From assembly GCA_038231495.1 (NCBI GenBank), contig JBBRLG010000277.1, forward strand, positions 1-9,482: 9,482 nt of DNA, in the 5' to 3' direction. Numbering within the stretch: the first letter of the stretch is position 1; each line of letters begins with the position of its first letter. The DNA comes from JBBRLG01 sp038231495 (GTDB taxonomy: Bacteria; Planctomycetota; Planctomycetia; Gemmatales; Gemmataceae). Both the position numbers and the translations under genes were made by a program. Below the pieces are notes generated by a model. It was not told the DNA's origin and made no database searches. It saw nothing but the letters and a program-made list of their open reading frames with translations. Positions 6,882 through 9,482 of this stretch are shown here, piece by piece.

Positions 6882-8084
6882 GTGACCTCCTCTTCGTTTC
6901 CTTATTGGCTGCCACGCGTGCGACTCCGTGCCCGACATTATGCCACATCAGAGCCGGTTGACATCGTTACCAAGAGCGGGCGGATCGCAGCCGTCCAGGC
7001 GGCAGGTGCCGAGACCGCCGACCTCGAAGCGGGTTGGGTCGCCCCGGCTTTCTTCGATTTGCAGATCAACGGCTGCGACGGCCACAGCTTCAACTCGCCG
7101 TCCCTGACCGTGGACGACGTTCGCCACGTCGTCGGCGTCTGTCGGCACCACGGCATCGGCGGCCTGTGCCCGACGCTCATCACCAATGCGGGCGCAGCGC
7201 TGTTGCACGGTTTTCAAACGATTCGCCGTGCGTGCGAAACGGATGCCGACCTTGCCCGTGCCATCCCTTGTTTACACCTGGAAGGCCCGTACATCAGTGC
7301 GGAGGACGGCCCGCGCGGCGCTCATCCCCGCGAACACGTGCGGCCCCCGGATTGGGACGAGTTTCGCCGCTTCCAGGACGCCGCCGGCGGGCGCATCCGA
7401 CTCGTCACCCTCGCCCCAGAACTTGACGGCGCGAGGGCGTTCATTGAGAAGCTAACAGCGTCGAGCGTCATCGTCGCCATCGGCCACACGAACGCGGACC
7501 GCGCTTGCATTCGCGCTGCCATCGCTGCCGGTGCGCGGCTTTCGACGCACCTTGGCAACGGCTCCCACGCGCTGCTGCCGCGTCACGAAAACTATCTCTG
7601 GGAGCAACTCGCCGCCGACGAACTCTGGGCCAGCGTCATCTGCGACGGCCACCACCTTCCTCCGGCAGTGATGCGTTGTATCCTCCGCGTGAAAACACCG
7701 CGGCGAATTATTCTCACCTGTGACGCCTCCAGTCTCGCCTGCCTGCCGCCCGGCCGCTACCGGGAATGGGGCCAGGAGTTCGACGTGCTGGCGACGGGCC
7801 GCGTCGTCGTCCCCGGCACCGAGTATCTCGCCGGTTCGGGCGTTTTCACCGATGCCTGTGTCGGCCACGTCCTGAACGAGACCGACCTGTCCCTGGCCGA
7901 CGTGATCGACATGGCGTCGGCGCGGCCGCGGGAGTTGCTGGGCCTCGAACCACGGAGCCTGCAAGCCGGCTCGGTGGCGGACCTGGTCCTGTTCGACTGG
8001 CAGCCCGGAAAAGCGTTGGTGGTGATCGCTACCGTCATTGCGGGCCGCGTGGCGTGGGGTTACGATACCGACGTGGGATCGTAG
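6882..8084 (+). CDS. nagA: N-acetylglucosamine-6-phosphate deacetylase (NagA family)
   Basis: NagA removes the acetyl group from GlcNAc-6-phosphate to give glucosamine 6-phosphate, feeding amino-sugar use and cell-wall recycling in the cytoplasm. From the GTG chosen here the protein is 400 residues. It shows FFDLQINGC (Gln61, Asn63), the metal ligand Glu134 in HLEGPYI, His202 in AIGHTNAD, His223 in STHLGN, His258 in CDGHH and the catalytic Asp281 in TCDA. An Arg eight residues after the Asn of HLGN matches the phosphate-binding Arg of E. coli NagA, supporting a phosphorylated substrate. The start is uncertain: the frame opens at GTG 6795, but homology begins only near RARHYATSEPVD, so GTG 6882 or GTG 6918 is more likely. 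The AAA+ gene starts 39 bases after the stop. No nagB is seen. Confidence 0.85.
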   Translation: MTSSSFPYWLPRVRLRARHYATSEPVDIVTKSGRIAAVQAAGAETADLEAGWVAPAFFDLQINGCDGHSFNSPSLTVDDVRHVVGVCRHHGIGGLCPTLITNAGAALLHGFQTIRRACETDADLARAIPCLHLEGPYISAEDGPRGAHPREHVRPPDWDEFRRFQDAAGGRIRLVTLAPELDGARAFIEKLTASSVIVAIGHTNADRACIRAAIAAGARLSTHLGNGSHALLPRHENYLWEQLAADELWASVICDGHHLPPAVMRCILRVKTPRRIILTCDASSLACLPPGRYREWGQEFDVLATGRVVVPGTEYLAGSGVFTDACVGHVLNETDLSLADVIDMASARPRELLGLEPRSLQAGSVADLVLFDWQPGKALVVIATVIAGRVAWGYDTDVGS

Positions 8085-8123
8085 GAAACCGAACCTGAAA
8101 ACCGCCCCCGGTGTCCGAAAAAC

Positions 8124-9314
8124 ATGACCAACGACATCCAAAAATACGCCGCCAACCACCGCTTCCTGCTCGACGCCGTCGTGTCCCAGGCCGGCATGGC
8201 CAACCCGGTCCCGATTTGCCTGGACGAGTTTTACATCCCCCTCCTCAAGGCGGCGAAGCGTGGCGAACTGCTGCCGATCGCCGGCGTCCTGGTGCGCGAC
8301 TGGGATCCCGACAACCGCCGGACCAATCCGGGTGCCCAGATCGGCATGCGCCTTTACGAAATCGAAGGCGTGCGCTTCGTGCGCGTGCGTTTTCACCACA
8401 ACCACCGCATGAACGGTTGGGGTCTCGATTTCATGGCGGTCGATGCCCAGGATTACCGCCGCCTCTACAAGATCGCGCTCCGCTGCCGGGAAAACGAGGA
8501 GCCGCCGAGCCAGGCACCCGTGCTGCCCGACGAGCAACTCGACCAGCTGTGGAAGAACACCATCGGCTACCTCGATGGTCCGAATCTCGACCGCATTCGG
8601 GCGTACGGCGGTCGTGCCAAGCGCGGCGTGCTGCTGACCGGCACGCCCGGCAACGGCAAGACGATGGCCTGCCGCTGGATTTGGGAGGCGTGCCGCCTGC
8701 GCCGCTGGGAGTACCGGTTGGTAACGCCCGACAGTTATCGCAGCGCCCGCTCCAACGGCAACGTCGAAGAACTGTTCAGCGTGGACCGACGCGGCATCAT
8801 CTTTTTCGACGACATGGACCTCGCGCTGCGCGACCGTGAAAAGGTCCACGAAACGGAGGACCAGGCCGTTTTCCTGAGCGCGATGGACGGCATTCAAGTC
8901 AATGAAGGGGTTGTCTTCGTTTTCACGACGAACTGTGCGCTAGAGTTGATCGACCGCGCGTTTAAACGGCCCGGCCGCCTGGACCTCGTGCTCCATTTCA
9001 AGGCTCCCGATGCGCCGTTGCGGCGGCGGTTGATCGAGCGCTGGCACGCGGACATCCGCGCCAACCTCGACCTGGAAACGGCGGTGGCCTCGACCGACGG
9101 TTACAGCTTTGCGGAGATTGAGGAGTTGAAAAATCTGCTGGTGATGCACTTCATGGACGCGAACGCGTGGAACTGGGGCTGGGCGCTCAAGCAGTTCGAC
9201 ATCAACCGCAACGAGCTTTCCAGCCGCCCGCAACGCCAGGTCGGTTTCGGCAACAACCACCCCGCCGTGCGCGGCTTCGCACGCCGGAGCGACGAGGACG
9301 ATATTCCTTTTTGA
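8124..9314 (+). CDS. AAA+ ATPase with SSB-like C-terminal tip
   Basis: The 396-residue product has an N-terminal domain of about 160 residues that I do not recognise, then an AAA+ module. Walker A is GTPGNGKT (173-180). Walker B is IIFFDD (225-230), with Asp where most AAA+ proteins carry the catalytic Glu. Sensor 1 is Asn270 in FTTN, the arginine-finger segment is RPGRLD (282-287), and GYSFAEIEEL (326-335) is the usual lid helix. This places it near the FtsH/Cdc48/BCS1 branch, but no protease or membrane segment is present. A polar segment (about 360-389) leads to the terminal DEDDIPF, which matches the SSB C-terminal tip. The ATG at 8124 has only weak upstream purines. It probably shares a transcript with nagA. 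The motor fold is certain; the biological role is not known. Confidence 0.88.
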   Translation: MTNDIQKYAANHRFLLDAVVSQAGMANPVPICLDEFYIPLLKAAKRGELLPIAGVLVRDWDPDNRRTNPGAQIGMRLYEIEGVRFVRVRFHHNHRMNGWGLDFMAVDAQDYRRLYKIALRCRENEEPPSQAPVLPDEQLDQLWKNTIGYLDGPNLDRIRAYGGRAKRGVLLTGTPGNGKTMACRWIWEACRLRRWEYRLVTPDSYRSARSNGNVEELFSVDRRGIIFFDDMDLALRDREKVHETEDQAVFLSAMDGIQVNEGVVFVFTTNCALELIDRAFKRPGRLDLVLHFKAPDAPLRRRLIERWHADIRANLDLETAVASTDGYSFAEIEELKNLLVMHFMDANAWNWGWALKQFDINRNELSSRPQRQVGFGNNHPAVRGFARRSDEDDIPF

Positions 9315-9378
9315 CCTACTACGGGATGAAGGGACCTGTTTTCGTCGCCAGCGAAGTGTCGGCGGCTCTTTGGAGTGC

Positions 9379-9422
9379 GGGGGGGGGGGGGGGGGACAGA
9401 GGGGTGTGGTGGGTGGGTTGGG
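9379..9422 (+). repeat. 17-G run followed by G-quadruplex motif
   Basis: A run of 17 G (9379-9395) is followed by GGGG (9401-9404), GGG (9411-9413), GGG (9415-9417) and GGG (9420-9422), with loops of six, one and two bases. This fits a G-quadruplex on the plus strand about 65 bases beyond the AAA+ stop. The remainder of 9315-9482 shows no gene I can support. Confidence 0.7.
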
Positions 9423-9482
9423 ACGCGGGCGCAGGAACCAACGCGAAGCGACGCAGGGCCCCACCCCAAAGGCAACAACCAC

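Noticed and set aside
7452..8897. 481-residue open frame on the minus strand opposite nagA and the AAA+ gene
   Set aside because: It is antisense to two well-supported genes, rich in Arg, Ala, Val and His as GC-rich shadow frames are, and has no recognisable motif.
8940..9482. Minus-strand frame entering from the right edge
   Set aside because: Most of it is antisense to the AAA+ gene, and its upstream part is read from G-tract sequence giving Pro-rich low-complexity residues.

Overview
The window reads as chromosomal DNA of a GC-rich Gram-negative bacterium, most likely a planctomycete of the Gemmata group. The case is indirect: high GC, frequent GTG/TTG starts, intergenic C-tract/G-tract hairpins, a KDO biosynthesis enzyme (so an outer membrane with LPS), and a large membrane-anchored protein with a worn-down transglutaminase-like core of a kind I associate with planctomycetes. 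The assignment is an inference, not a database result.

Layout. Positions 1-224 hold no gene but carry a cluster of C-tract/G-tract hairpins. A small membrane protein of unknown function lies on the minus strand (225-662). A plus-strand operon follows: pterin-4a-carbinolamine dehydratase (951-1310), the metal-type KDO-8-phosphate synthase kdsA (1350-2258), and a 708-residue membrane-anchored protein (2287-4413). A 140-residue coiled-coil protein (4449-4871, minus) converges on that operon and diverges from dapA (5095-5988). After a weak terminator-like hairpin and a good sigma70-like promoter comes a roughly 290-base leader with a perfect but orphan Shine-Dalgarno sequence. It leads to an ArsR-type regulator (6342-6749, TTG start). 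A nagA-like deacetylase (about 6882-8084) and an AAA+ ATPase (8124-9314) follow. The right end carries a 17-G run and a G-quadruplex motif.

How the genes fit together. Three enzymes serve the cell envelope: KdsA makes the KDO precursor for LPS, DapA starts the lysine/diaminopimelate branch, and NagA recycles N-acetylglucosamine 6-phosphate. The ArsR-like protein lacks the classical metal site and sits just upstream of nagA, so it may control nagA and the AAA+ gene.

The most striking observation is the end of the AAA+ protein. Its last seven residues, DEDDIPF, match the acidic tip of bacterial single-stranded-DNA-binding protein (SSB; E. coli ends in DDDIPF), which recruits many DNA-repair and replication proteins. 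A long polar segment precedes it. This suggests an AAA+ motor that docks onto the SSB interactome by mimicking SSB. Second-rank observations are a 19-residue insertion in the predicted active-site lid loop of KdsA, a transglutaminase-like fold that has lost its catalytic Cys and His, and the orphan Shine-Dalgarno in the regulator leader.
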